Source: an uncultured Acidobacteriaceae bacterium
Lineage (GTDB): Bacteria; Acidobacteriota; Terriglobia; Terriglobales; Acidobacteriaceae
Reading direction: 5' to 3'
DNA: 64,000 nucleotides
NCBI GenBank assembly: GCA_937879855.1
Contig: CALFMO010000043.1
Span: 1-64,000, forward strand
Made by a program: the position numbers and the translations under genes. The first letter of the stretch is position 1, and each line of letters begins with the position of its first letter. Below are positions 36,190-45,639 of the stretch, piece by piece. Under the pieces are notes generated by a model. It did no database searches and was not told where the DNA came from. It worked only from the letters and a program-made list of their open reading frames with translations.

Positions 36190-37605
36190 ATGCGTCGGTT
36201 TGCAACTTTAAATTTGTCTCTTACCCTTCTCGCTTTGTTTGTTCTCTACCTCGTGCCACAGGCGAACTCGCAGGGACTTCTCTCTACCGAAATGCAACAG
36301 AAGATCGACAAGGTGGCCACGGACGCGCTCGCGAAATCGGGGGTTCCCAGCGCGTCGCTTGCAGTCGTCAAAGATGGGCAGATCGCCTATCTCCACGCCT
36401 ACGGCAATGCCAGGCTTGATCCGGCCACGGCTGCCAAGCCAGAAATGCGCTACAGCATTGGCTCGATTAGCAAACAGTTCACGGCCGCAGCCATCCTTCT
36501 TCTGCAGGAGCAGGGCAAACTCTCACTCGATGACCGGGTTGGCAAGTTCTTTCCCGATCTCGCACAGGCTAACGACGTAAGCATCCGTCAGTTGCTTTCG
36601 CATACCTCCGGCTATCAGGACTACTGGCCTCAGGATTATGTGATGCCTCTGATGCTGCAGCCCACCACGGCCCAGAAGATTCTTGATGCGTGGGCCCGCA
36701 AGCCGCTCGACTTTGAGCCTGGCACCCAATGGCAGTACAGCAACACCAACTACGTGCTTGCCGGGCTGATCGTCGAAAAGGTCAGCGGCATGCCTCTGCT
36801 GCAATTCTTGCAGGAAAAGGTATTCACTCCCCTCGACATGAAGAGCGTCTCCGACATCGACCAGGCTAAGCTCGGCCAAACCGATCCGACTGGTTACATG
36901 CGCTATGCGCTCGGGCCGCCGCGCCCGGCACCCAAAGAAGGGAAGGGGTGGCTATTTGCCGCGGGTGAACTGGCCATGCCCGCCGCAGACCTGGCGAAGT
37001 GGGACATCTCGATCATCGACCAGAAACTGATGAAGCCGTCTTCGTATCAAGCTCTAGAAACCGAGGTGTTGCTCAAAAATGGATTGGGCACCCGATATGG
37101 ACTGGGCGTGAGTGTGAGTTCGGAGTTCGGACACCGAGCATTGTCACACAGCGGCGAGGTCTCAGGTTACACGGCACAGAACATGGTATTCCCCGACGAG
37201 CGCGTAGCAGTAGTGGTCCTCACCAATCAAGATGCGGCCGACGCCGCCGGAGCAATTGCCCACGGCGTAGCGCCCTTGTTGCTCGCCAGCGATGATCCAG
37301 CCACCCCGGATAAGCTGGCGCAAGCGCGCAAGATTTTGCTAGGGCTGCAGCACGGCACCATTGATCGTTCGCTTTTCACCGACAACGCAAATTTTTATTT
37401 CAACGATCAGGCCCTGCAGGATTTCAAGAGCAGCCTCTCGCAGTTGGGTGAATCCCAGGAGTTCATTCAAGTTCGCCAGGGATTACGAGGCGGGATGACG
37501 TTGCGGATATACTCTGTCAAATTTCCGAACAAAACCGTGCGCGTCTGGACTTACGAAATGCCTGCCGGCAAGCTGGAACAGTATCAACTAGCCACTCAAG
37601 ATTAG
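36190..37605 (+). CDS. Exported beta-lactamase-family serine hydrolase
   Basis: AAGGAG lies 7 nt before the ATG. A signal peptide (about 1-27) precedes a class-C-type serine hydrolase domain with SxxK (Ser92-Ile-Ser-Lys95), Tyr-Ser-Asn (YSN near 178) and HSG near 319. The last 100 residues form an extra domain ending with NKTVRVWTYEMP. Members act as D-aminopeptidases, esterases or penicillin-binding-like enzymes, so it is not necessarily a resistance gene. Confidence 0.88.
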   Translation: MRRFATLNLSLTLLALFVLYLVPQANSQGLLSTEMQQKIDKVATDALAKSGVPSASLAVVKDGQIAYLHAYGNARLDPATAAKPEMRYSIGSISKQFTAAAILLLQEQGKLSLDDRVGKFFPDLAQANDVSIRQLLSHTSGYQDYWPQDYVMPLMLQPTTAQKILDAWARKPLDFEPGTQWQYSNTNYVLAGLIVEKVSGMPLLQFLQEKVFTPLDMKSVSDIDQAKLGQTDPTGYMRYALGPPRPAPKEGKGWLFAAGELAMPAADLAKWDISIIDQKLMKPSSYQALETEVLLKNGLGTRYGLGVSVSSEFGHRALSHSGEVSGYTAQNMVFPDERVAVVVLTNQDAADAAGAIAHGVAPLLLASDDPATPDKLAQARKILLGLQHGTIDRSLFTDNANFYFNDQALQDFKSSLSQLGESQEFIQVRQGLRGGMTLRIYSVKFPNKTVRVWTYEMPAGKLEQYQLATQD

Positions 37606-37768
37606 AGTGCACTCGTCTGTTGATCTTTAGATCTGGCGGGATCACGCAATATGGAATGTGGCAACTGGCGAAGGGGCCAGCTGAAATTACTTTCCTCATC
37701 CCTTCATCTGATTTTCAGTGGCAACCGAAGCTTTCCATCCGCTACCATGACTGCTTACCTCACTACTC

Positions 37769-38686
37769 ATGCCAACGAATCGCAGCCGACATCTTCTTCG
37801 CACACAATTCGCGCTTCTCGTTATCCTCTGCGCTTCCCGCGTGTTCGCGGGAAATATGCAGACCGTCGTGGTCCCGGTGGCGAACATGTTTTCCAAACCG
37901 AGCGACCAATCGGATGTAGTCTCTCAAGCCATTTACGGCAGCAACGTGACACTGCTGACTGCGCAGGGAGAGTGGTCGCGAATTCAAACCGCTGACCATT
38001 ACAAGGGATGGGTACGTAGCCGGCACCTGCGACTGGTGCAGAGCGGAACGGGCTACGCGACGTCGGGAGTCATCGTGCAGGTGCAGAGTCTCTTCGCCAA
38101 TGTGTATCGTGAGCCTGACATCACGCGTCACCAACCGGTGATTACCATTCCTTTCGAGTCGCGCCTCGAGGTGATCGCAGATAAAGATGGAGCGGACGCT
38201 AAGAAGTCCGACGCGCAGGGAAGCCACGAGGGCTGGTTGCACGTGCGGCTTCCGGACAAGCGCGACGAATGGATCCAGTCAGGCGACGTGGTCGCCGATC
38301 CCAAACCTTTATCGATTCCCGAGTCCATTGAACTGGCCAAGCGCTTTCTCGGTGTTCCGTATTTGTGGGGAGGCAGTTCGAGTTTTGGCTTCGATTGCTC
38401 AGGCTTCACGCAGATGCTGGTGCGCGCTCGCGGCGTCATCATGCCTCGCGACGCCGATAAGCAAGCCGCATGGAAGGGCGTGATCGCGGTCGAGCGCAAA
38501 GACCTTCAGCCTGGCGACCTGCTTTTCTTCGGCGCTTCTCCAAAAGAGATCACTCACACCGGAATGTACATCGGCGACGGCCAGTTTATTCACGACACCA
38601 CTACCGATCATCCGCTCGTGCAGATCTCGCGCCTTGACGATCAGCCCTGGACGAAACTTCTGGTCGCTAGCCGCAGAGTGAAGTGA
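37769..38686 (+). CDS. Exported NlpC/P60 peptidase with SH3-like domains
   Basis: The protein has 305 residues. The N-terminal signal sequence ends near VFAGN. Two SH3-like domains (about 30-90 and 95-165) are followed by an NlpC/P60 domain: WGGSSSFGFDCSGFT with the catalytic Cys near 211, and THTGMYIGDGQFIH with the catalytic His near 263. It probably cuts peptidoglycan cross-bridge peptides such as the gamma-D-Glu-diaminopimelate bond. Confidence 0.9.
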   Translation: MPTNRSRHLLRTQFALLVILCASRVFAGNMQTVVVPVANMFSKPSDQSDVVSQAIYGSNVTLLTAQGEWSRIQTADHYKGWVRSRHLRLVQSGTGYATSGVIVQVQSLFANVYREPDITRHQPVITIPFESRLEVIADKDGADAKKSDAQGSHEGWLHVRLPDKRDEWIQSGDVVADPKPLSIPESIELAKRFLGVPYLWGGSSSFGFDCSGFTQMLVRARGVIMPRDADKQAAWKGVIAVERKDLQPGDLLFFGASPKEITHTGMYIGDGQFIHDTTTDHPLVQISRLDDQPWTKLLVASRRVK

Positions 38687-38777
38687 ATCGGTTTCCGTCC
38701 CGACTGCCGCGGGTTTCTGCGTGTGTTTGAGATACTCAACGGATTCGGATGCGATACACTGACCAGCCGGGATCCAC

Positions 38778-40544
38778 ATGCCTCCAACCCTCGACGCGCT
38801 GCTGGCCAGCCTTGAAGCCGCAAAAAGCCGCTTCGGTCGACGCGTTGCCGCAGAAATAATAGCTCTGCTCGATCAACTCTCCGGTTACGAGTTTCGCGAT
38901 GCCAAATCACTCATTCGTTTCCACGAAGCGTTGCTCTTTCTGCGCGCCTTTCCGCAATCGGCTGCGCTTGTTCCGCGAATTGAAAGAGCCTTGAACACGT
39001 TTCACCTGCGGGTCGGGAAGCTTTGCGAACTGGGCATCGATAGGTCGGCCTTCGATGACTTCGACACTTCCGGCATTGCTGGCACCACGATGCAGGACAA
39101 CCTCAATTTCGAAGTTGCGCGCTGGCTTGCGCGCCGCATCCCGCGCAACGTCGAAATCGCGTGGGACGATTACGAGGAAGAACGCGCCATGGGATCGACT
39201 TGGCCGCGTTTCATTCCTCTTCTCGAAGAAGACGCTGACGTCGAAGCCTGCATTCCATGGCGGCGATGGCTGGATTCGGCACGAGGCCGCGAGCGCGAGC
39301 GCGAATGGCTGATCCAACGCTTCGAGAAGCTTCGTGTCACCGATCGCGAGCGCGCGGAACTTTACGACTCGCTGCGCCTTCCGCTGCGCTGGCATCTCAA
39401 GAATCTGAAGTTATCGCGGACGCGCAACTGGAGCCGGCCGCGGCAATTCTACTACCACAGCGAGCCACTGATCGCGCGTAATCAGGTGTCGCTGGCGCGC
39501 GAACTTGCTTTGCCCGCTCCGCACCTCACCAAACTTTCGCGTGGCGAGGGCGAGTCGGTCATGCACACGATTCGGGAAGTGATGGCGGTGCGCTACCGGG
39601 AACTTTACGGGACAACGCTCGGCGACGCGAACTCGGTGAGGCGCGCGACGCTGGATCGCCGCGTGGTCATGTATTTCTGGAATCTTCCGGTCGCTCGGCG
39701 CCTGCCTCTGCGCGCGTACGTTGCTGGATTCACTCTGAAGAATGGAGTTCCGATCAACTACATCGAGGCGATTGGACTTTGCGAATGGGTCGAAGTTGGC
39801 TTCAACACTTTCTACACGTATCGTCAGGGCGAAACTGCCTGGATTTACGCGCAGGCGATGCGCTGTCTTTGTGCGCTCACGGGCGCGACCACGATCTCGG
39901 TTTATCCTTATCAAATTGGACAGAACAACGACGAAGCGATCGATTCCGGCGCTTTCTGGTTCTACCGCAAGCTGGGATTCCGCAGCGGCAACAAAGATCT
40001 TGAAGAGCTGGCCAAAAAAGAAGAGCGGAAGATCGCCACGAATCCGCAATATCGCACGCCGAAGAGAACGCTGAAGCGGCTTGCCGAAGCGCATGTGTTC
40101 TATGAATTGGGCCGCATCGGTGTTGGGAAGGGCACGACTTCCAGTCGTGCCGACACAGTCGCTACCTCGACTCTGGCTTTAGCCGCTGAGGGACCTTGGG
40201 ATAAGTTCTCTACGCGCAATCTGGGGCTGCGCGTGAATCGCCGTATGGCGCGCGAGTTCGGCGGCGACAGCGCGCAAATCCGCCGGGCATCAGTAGCCGT
40301 TGTGAGCCGCGCGCTCGGCGTCAATTTGTCGCGCTGGAGTGCGGCGGAGCAGCGAGTGTTCGAGAATTGGTCGCTGGTGCTGGCGTTGGTTCCGGACCTT
40401 CGTCATTGGTCAGACAAAGAAAAGTTGGACGCGGCCGGAATTATTCGCGCTCAGGCTGGTCCCGACGAAATGCGATATCTGCGGTTGAGCCAGCAGCATT
40501 CTCGGCTGCGGAGGGAGATCCTGCGGCTGGGATCGACAGGATAA
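38778..40544 (+). CDS. Large conserved protein with a GNAT-like central region
   Basis: The protein has 588 residues with no signal peptide. The first 250 are helical and rich in Arg and Glu. Residues about 315-420 resemble a GNAT acyltransferase: YVAGFTLKNGVPINYIEAIG, FNTFYTYRQGETAWIYAQAM, TISVYPYQIGQNND and DSGAFWFYRKLGFR, the last typical of GNAT motif B ends. The C-terminus (about 440-588) is unrelated to known families. I cannot state the substrate. The gene starts 91 nt after the NlpC gene on the same strand. Confidence 0.6.
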   Translation: MPPTLDALLASLEAAKSRFGRRVAAEIIALLDQLSGYEFRDAKSLIRFHEALLFLRAFPQSAALVPRIERALNTFHLRVGKLCELGIDRSAFDDFDTSGIAGTTMQDNLNFEVARWLARRIPRNVEIAWDDYEEERAMGSTWPRFIPLLEEDADVEACIPWRRWLDSARGREREREWLIQRFEKLRVTDRERAELYDSLRLPLRWHLKNLKLSRTRNWSRPRQFYYHSEPLIARNQVSLARELALPAPHLTKLSRGEGESVMHTIREVMAVRYRELYGTTLGDANSVRRATLDRRVVMYFWNLPVARRLPLRAYVAGFTLKNGVPINYIEAIGLCEWVEVGFNTFYTYRQGETAWIYAQAMRCLCALTGATTISVYPYQIGQNNDEAIDSGAFWFYRKLGFRSGNKDLEELAKKEERKIATNPQYRTPKRTLKRLAEAHVFYELGRIGVGKGTTSSRADTVATSTLALAAEGPWDKFSTRNLGLRVNRRMAREFGGDSAQIRRASVAVVSRALGVNLSRWSAAEQRVFENWSLVLALVPDLRHWSDKEKLDAAGIIRAQAGPDEMRYLRLSQQHSRLRREILRLGSTG

Positions 40545-40958
40545 GCGGAATCTTTTCGCTTTTCGGCGACAGACTCTTCAAGACTCTAACCGCAGAGCGC
40601 GCTGAGAAAATCCGCGGAGGACGCTGAAAAAGATGAGCACTAGGCGACGGAGTTTCCCGTTTTGGTACGGGTATTTACTGTTTGGTTATCATAGGGGTAG
40701 CCCCCTCCCCCTCGATCTATTGGAATCATCGACTTAGCGGGGAAAGCGCAAAGAAGTCCTAGGGCCTCAACAGCTTACGGGCAAAATATTGAGCCGCAAT
40801 GGTTTATGAGAATGTTCTTGGCCGCCTTCTCTCGACTGCCGGACGTTGTCGACTGGGGACCACAGAAAGATCTGAACCAGAGGTGCGCAGAGAAACACAG
40901 AGGAAATAGTGCATGACCTCCCCGTGGCCTTCGTGGTTTTTAGATGGCCAGTATTCTA
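40545..40958. other. Non-coding stretch with dispersed repeats
   Basis: Contains the repeat at 40576-40626 and a partial arm of the type 'GTGGCCTTCGTGGTTTTT' near 40923-40941. No gene seen. Confidence 0.45.
40576..40626. repeat. Dispersed repeat of the ACCGCAGAG family, copy A
   Basis: Contains CTTCAAGACTCTAACCGCAG followed by a CGCGCTGAGAAAATCC-type arm. Copy B at 45508-45560 shares the CTTCAAGAC-T-TAA-CGCAGAG order. Confidence 0.55.
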
Positions 40959-40987
40959 TTGACGCTATTTAGCAAAATAGCTAATAT
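40959..40987 (+). promoter_or_regulatory. Sigma-70 promoter with overlapping ArsR-type operator
   Basis: TTGACG (40959-40964), a 17-nt spacer and TAATAT (40982-40987) make a near-consensus promoter. The start site would be about 40993-40995, while the ArsR ATG is at 40994, so the transcript may be leaderless. The spacer contains an inverted repeat (TTAGC-N6-GCTAA), well placed for autorepression. Confidence 0.65.
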
Positions 40988-40993
40988 ACAAAC

Positions 40994-41311
40994 ATGAAAG
41001 CGGTGTCCCGTATCTTTCGCGCGCTGGCCGATCCCACCCGGCGTCAAATTCTGCAAGAGCTTAAGACGGGCGAGATGGCTGCGGGCGAGATTGCCTCCCG
41101 GTTTCCGATTTCGGGGCCTTCGATTTCCCGGCATCTGTCGATCCTGAAAAGCGCCGACCTGGTTTCGGAGCGCAGGGAAGGCAACCGTATTCTTTACCGG
41201 CTGGAGCCGGAGGAAATGGCAAACGCTGTGGGAGATTTCTTGAGCGCAGTTTGTCCCACTCAAGTGCTGCATCGACGCAGGGCGAGCCGGTCCAGGAAGG
41301 AGTCATCATGA
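40994..41311 (+). CDS. ArsR-family transcriptional regulator
   Basis: The protein has 105 residues with a standard winged helix: FRALADPTRRQILQELKTGEMAAGEIASRF, SGPSISRHLSILKSADLV, RREGNRILYRLEPEEM. The ELCVC metal site of arsenic sensors is missing, and the only Cys lies near the C-terminus, so metal sensing is unlikely. It likely represses itself and the downstream epimerase, which it overlaps by 4 nt. Confidence 0.88.
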   Translation: MKAVSRIFRALADPTRRQILQELKTGEMAAGEIASRFPISGPSISRHLSILKSADLVSERREGNRILYRLEPEEMANAVGDFLSAVCPTQVLHRRRASRSRKESS

Positions 41312-42243
41312 AGATCGCGATCACGGGAGGAACAGGTTTTGTGGGTGGCCACTTCGCAAAGCAGGTGCTTGAGGACGGGCACGAAGTCGTCCTCGTATCG
41401 CGCACGGCGGATCGTGAAGGGCTGAACGATTCAGGGCGCGTGACTCGCGTCTCCGCTGATTTGAGCGACGTTCGAGTTCTGACCGGAGCTTTTGCTGGGT
41501 GCGAAGCGGTGGCGCATTGTGCGGGAATCAATCGCGAAATCGGCAAACAGACGTTCAAGCGCATCCATGTTCAGGGAACGCGGAACGTGGTGGAGGCTGC
41601 GCGACAGGCCGGAGTGCGGCGCATCGCGCTGATGAGTTTCTTGCGGGCGCGTCCAAATTGCGGTTCGCCGTACCACGAGTCGAAGTGGGCGGCGGAGGAG
41701 ATTGTCAGACGCTCCAGTCTGGATTACACGATCGTGAAAGCCGGGATGGTCTACGGGCGCGGCGATCACATGCTCGACCACCTCAGCCATGCTTTTTACA
41801 CGCTCCCTATTCTCGCCACAGTCTTGCGGCAAAAGCTAATCAGGCCGCTCGCGATTGACGACCTGGTTCGCCTGCTAGAGGCGGCGCTGGTCGATGGCAG
41901 GCTGCCGCGGAAGACCATCGCAATCACAGGTGCGGAGGAACTCTACCTTCGCGAAGCTGCACGTCGGGTGGCGAGTGTTCTGGGGCGGCGAATATGGATT
42001 TTTCCCGCGCCGGTATGGTTCCACCAAATGCTTGCGCAGATCTTCGAACTGACCATGAAAGTTCCATTGGTCGCCAAGGCTCAGGTGCAAATACTTTCAC
42101 AAGGAGTAGTCGAGGCTTCTATGGCATGCGATCCTCTGCCGTCGGATCTGGTGCCGATACGGTACTTCACACCCGAGCAGATTCGGGGCGGGTTGCCAGA
42201 GGCTGGTCCGTTCGGAGTCCGCGATCTTAGGTTCTGCGCGTGA
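41308..42243 (+). CDS. NAD(P)-dependent epimerase/dehydratase-family (atypical SDR) protein
   Basis: The ATG at 41308 overlaps the ArsR stop, with AAGGAG 6 nt upstream. The Rossmann loop is ITGGTGFVGGHFA. The family Tyr-x3-Lys may be YHESK near residue 124. The chain resembles atypical SDRs related to complex I subunit NDUFA9 or nucleoside-diphosphate-sugar epimerases. Co-transcribed with its presumed repressor. The substrate is not evident. Confidence 0.8.
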   Translation: MKIAITGGTGFVGGHFAKQVLEDGHEVVLVSRTADREGLNDSGRVTRVSADLSDVRVLTGAFAGCEAVAHCAGINREIGKQTFKRIHVQGTRNVVEAARQAGVRRIALMSFLRARPNCGSPYHESKWAAEEIVRRSSLDYTIVKAGMVYGRGDHMLDHLSHAFYTLPILATVLRQKLIRPLAIDDLVRLLEAALVDGRLPRKTIAITGAEELYLREAARRVASVLGRRIWIFPAPVWFHQMLAQIFELTMKVPLVAKAQVQILSQGVVEASMACDPLPSDLVPIRYFTPEQIRGGLPEAGPFGVRDLRFCA

Positions 42244-42272
42244 GGTACGCGGGTTCACTCACGTTTGTGGCT

Positions 42273-42301
42273 CCCATCCGTCGAAAACCGCGACGGATGG
42301 G
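42273..42301. terminator. Hairpin between convergent genes
   Basis: An 11-bp perfect stem (CCCATCCGTCG/CGACGGATGGG) with a 7-nt loop, lying between the epimerase stop and the convergent cupredoxin stop. A T-tract is not clear on either side, so it may be a weak or factor-assisted terminator used from both directions. Confidence 0.6.
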
Positions 42302-42362
42302 GCAGCCTGTTTGTGGTGGCGCAATGTAGCACTAGAGCCCGCGACGAAATAAAGTTCCTCCG

Positions 42363-43379
42363 TCACGGCAAGACGATGACTTCTCCCACCATTCCTAATT
42401 CATCATGCAGCACGCATTTGTACTGGTAAACACCGGGGCCAGTGAAGGTGACGCGGAAGCGGGTCGCGCTCGCGGTCAACGGGGCCTGGGCCAGACCAAT
42501 ACGATCTTGCGGAAGCTGAGTGATGAATCCGGAATGCACAACGTCGGAGGGTGAGCTCATGACGGCATGCCGAGCTCCATCAGCGTCCGTGGTGACGTTT
42601 GCAGAGGGTGCAGTCTGGATCTTTGGGTCAGGCTCAGGGCCGAAGGTGATGGTGTGGCTCGTGACCGCTTCGTCGGTCGTCCATTCTACCGTCTCACCAA
42701 CGTGGATCACTTTCGTCGCCTCCATGAAGCGCATCACGGTGACGGTTTGAGTTCCACCGGCGTTCCCGATAATGTGCCCAACTCCGGCGATTACCTGGTT
42801 GGAGCCGTGATGCCGGTGGGCGGCGGATGCATCCGTATCGGAGAGAAGCTCGTCGCGTTGCCGGTTGGCCTGGTCTTCATAAAAATCCTGATCGTGCGGC
42901 AACGGCGTGGAAGATGCTAACACATGGATAGTGGCAGTCATGTTCGGGTGAGCCAGGCAAACCAACTTGAAGTTCCCAATCACGGGAAATCCTACCGTGT
43001 AGGTTGGCGGGGTCAGTGACGTGGCGCTGTTTGATACCAAGCCACTATTCACACAGGCGGAGCCGTTGAAGACGGAGAAATCGGGCGAGGCGCCGCCTGG
43101 TAGGCCGGGGCATCCTGCCAAACGGGACGGGCGTACCTGCCCTAGAGTCAGGAAAGTCACAGTGTGGACTTCGGTGGCAGGAAACGTCCAAGTGATGGTG
43201 TCGTTAACGTGAATCCAGATCTCGTTCGGCAAAAACGCCAGTGCTTGATGTGCCATGTTGCCGTTCTGAGCCCCGACCTGCAGTTGCCAGGTATCGGCCA
43301 GCGCGGAGAGAGGTAGAAGAACGGCAATCAGCAAGGCACAACGGCGCAGAGTGAACGGAGATGCGAAGCGGTTGGTCAT
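42363..43379 (-). CDS. Exported protein with two cupredoxin domains
   Basis: ATG at 43379 with GGAGGAG 2-8 nt upstream. A signal peptide ends SALAD. Both halves carry a type-1 copper layout: His72 then Cys141, His144 and Met147 (C-x2-H-x2-M); and SHTITF then Cys322, His325 and Met330 (C-x2-H-x4-M). A His-rich linker (AHRHHGS) lies between. It likely binds two copper ions in the periplasm and carries electrons, though no partner oxidase is nearby. Confidence 0.85.
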   Translation of the reverse strand: MTNRFASPFTLRRCALLIAVLLPLSALADTWQLQVGAQNGNMAHQALAFLPNEIWIHVNDTITWTFPATEVHTVTFLTLGQVRPSRLAGCPGLPGGASPDFSVFNGSACVNSGLVSNSATSLTPPTYTVGFPVIGNFKLVCLAHPNMTATIHVLASSTPLPHDQDFYEDQANRQRDELLSDTDASAAHRHHGSNQVIAGVGHIIGNAGGTQTVTVMRFMEATKVIHVGETVEWTTDEAVTSHTITFGPEPDPKIQTAPSANVTTDADGARHAVMSSPSDVVHSGFITQLPQDRIGLAQAPLTASATRFRVTFTGPGVYQYKCVLHDELGMVGEVIVLP

Positions 43380-43563
43380 GACTCCTCCAGAAATCATCTG
43401 GCGGCGAGGATTGCGCAAACCCGACTGCGGGTCAATGCAAGGCGGGTGAAACGTAGGTGACACCGGAAACCGTTGACAGGCGGGGCATTCCGCTGGTCGG
43501 TGACATAGCTACCCAGTCTCGCTAAGGCGGGATATACTCGCCGAGCAAGGAGTCTTGGTCAGC

Positions 43564-45450
43564 GTGGCGAGTCAAACCAAACCGAATATCGTGACTTTCA
43601 GCGCCTACGAGTTCAACCCGGACTCCAAGGAACTGCGCAAAGAAGGAATGCGCGTCCGCCTCGAGGGACAGCCACTGTCGATCCTGGAAGTACTGCTGGA
43701 GCGACCGGGGGAAGTGGTGACTCGCGAGGAGCTGCAGAAAAGACTTTGGCCGGAAGATACGTTTGTCGATTTCGAACATAGCCTCAACGCCGCCGTAAAA
43801 CGGTTGCGGGCGGCGCTGAATGATTCGGCTGATCAGCCTCGCTACATCGAGACGCTGGCGCGCCGGGGTTATCGCTTTGTTGCGCCGGTTGGCGGAACTG
43901 TAACGGAGCGGGAGAGCCAAAAGGCAGTCCTTCCGCCCGAGTCACATGTGCCGAATAGTCGCCGGTGGTTGTGGGCCATCGTGCTCGGAGGAGTATGCCT
44001 ACTCGGACTCGCCGGTTGGGGTTGGCGACTTCGGCGGAATCGTCCGGCGACCCAAGCTCTGCCGCCGGTTCGTTCGCTCGCTGTGCTTCCCTTGCAGAAC
44101 TTGAGCGGAGATCCTTCTCAGGAATATCTGGCGGATGGCATGACCGAGGAGCTTATCGGGCGACTGGCCAACATTCATGGCCTGCGCGTGATCTCACGGA
44201 CTTCGGCCATGCACTTCAAAAACACCCAGCTCTCGGTACCCGAGATTGCGAAGGCGCTCGGCGTGGACGCCCTTGTCGAAGGATCGGTGATACGAGAGGG
44301 AAGCCAGGTTCGCGTGCATGCGCAGTTGATTCGCGGGGCGAGCGACGAGCACATTTGGGCGGGAGAATACCAGCGAGAGTATCGGAGCCTGCTCACGCTG
44401 CAGGAGGAGGTCGCCCGCAGTATCGCCGATCGAATCGAGGTCAGCCTCACGCCGCAGGAACGCCGGACTCTGGCGTCTACACCTCCGGTTGACCCTGAGG
44501 CTCTCGAGGATTATCTGAAGGGCCGCTACTATTTCAACCAGCGAACCTTGGACGCACTCAACAAGAGCATCGGATTCTTCCAACAGGCTATCGCGCGGAA
44601 TCCGGATTACGCGCTAACCTATAGCGGCCTGGCTGACGCCTACGCCATGCTGGGATTCCGTGGCGGCTTTCCCTCGAAAGATGCGCTGTCGCGAGCGAAG
44701 GCAGCGGCGCTTAAGGCGATCGAACTGGATGACACGCTCGCCGAACCACACGCGTCTCTCGCGTTTATCGCCGAGACCTACGAGTGGGATTGGGCAACGG
44801 CTTCGCGAGAGTACAAACGCGCTCTGGAACTCAACCCCGGTGATGCCCGGGCGCATCATTGGTATGCGGGCTATTTGATGTATGTGGGGCGGTTTGACGA
44901 AGGAATTGCCGAAGCCAAGCGGGCGCGCGACCTTGATCCGCTTTCGTTGCCGGTGAACAATGCGCTGGCGGGCCGGTTGCTGGTAGCAGGTCGTACTGAC
45001 GAGGCGCGGGCGCAAGTGCAGCAAACGTTGGAAATCGATCCTCATTTTGCGCCGGCACATCAGACCCTCGGGTGGGTTTACCTGAATATGGGAAAGAGGA
45101 AGGAAGCCATTCAGGAGTTTCAACAGGCGTTGCAACTCTCAGGAACCGACGATAAGGACATCAAGCTCGACCTTGGTTTTGCTTATGCCACAACCGGGAA
45201 CCGAGTGGAAGCGCGCAGGATTCTCAGCGAATTGAAGATACTACATGAGCAGGAACTTATTCCGTCCGGGTCGGTCGCGGTTCTTTATGGAGCCCTGGGC
45301 GAGTTGGACGAAGCGTTCGCATGGCTGGACAAGGCTTACCAGGAGCGCGACCCTCAGCTTACATATCTGAAAGTGGGACGCAGATTTGAGCCGCTGCACC
45401 ACGATGCGCGATTTCAGCAGCTCGTGAGCCGTGTGGGCTTTCCACAGTAA
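43564..45450 (+). CDS. CadC-type winged-helix, membrane-spanning TPR regulator
   Basis: The start is either GTG at 43564 or TTG at 43555; AAGGAG lies 11 or 2 nt before them, so I prefer GTG. Domains: OmpR/PhoB-like winged helix (about 10-105; LERPGEVVTREELQKRLWP, LNAAVKRLRAALND, YIETLARRGYRFVAPVG), a membrane segment near 135-156, a TolB/FlgO-like segment (RSLAVLPLQNLSGDP, DGMTEELIGRLA, LVEGSVIREG) and TPRs to the end. DNA binding is cytoplasmic and the TPRs lie outside. Many paralogues exist in Acidobacteriota. Confidence 0.9.
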   Translation: MASQTKPNIVTFSAYEFNPDSKELRKEGMRVRLEGQPLSILEVLLERPGEVVTREELQKRLWPEDTFVDFEHSLNAAVKRLRAALNDSADQPRYIETLARRGYRFVAPVGGTVTERESQKAVLPPESHVPNSRRWLWAIVLGGVCLLGLAGWGWRLRRNRPATQALPPVRSLAVLPLQNLSGDPSQEYLADGMTEELIGRLANIHGLRVISRTSAMHFKNTQLSVPEIAKALGVDALVEGSVIREGSQVRVHAQLIRGASDEHIWAGEYQREYRSLLTLQEEVARSIADRIEVSLTPQERRTLASTPPVDPEALEDYLKGRYYFNQRTLDALNKSIGFFQQAIARNPDYALTYSGLADAYAMLGFRGGFPSKDALSRAKAAALKAIELDDTLAEPHASLAFIAETYEWDWATASREYKRALELNPGDARAHHWYAGYLMYVGRFDEGIAEAKRARDLDPLSLPVNNALAGRLLVAGRTDEARAQVQQTLEIDPHFAPAHQTLGWVYLNMGKRKEAIQEFQQALQLSGTDDKDIKLDLGFAYATTGNRVEARRILSELKILHEQELIPSGSVAVLYGALGELDEAFAWLDKAYQERDPQLTYLKVGRRFEPLHHDARFQQLVSRVGFPQ

Positions 45451-45507
45451 GAATAGTCAGCGTGGGCAGGAATCGAGGGTGTAAGCGGAGTCTTGCTCCG
45501 GCAGTGT

Positions 45508-45560
45508 CTTCAAGACTTTAATCGCAGAGTGCGCCGAGAACTTCGCGGAGCACGCCAAGA
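45508..45560. repeat. Dispersed repeat of the ACCGCAGAG family, copy B
   Basis: Shares CTTCAAGACT-T-TAA and CGCAGAGTGCGCCGAGAA with copy A at 40576. Both copies lie 15-60 nt after a stop codon. Confidence 0.55.
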
Positions 45561-45639
45561 AAGGCGGAGACAAAGCTACCGCAACTATCTTTCAGAAGCC
45601 GAAACTGTGATATCTACCATCGACAGATCCAGCCGCAGC

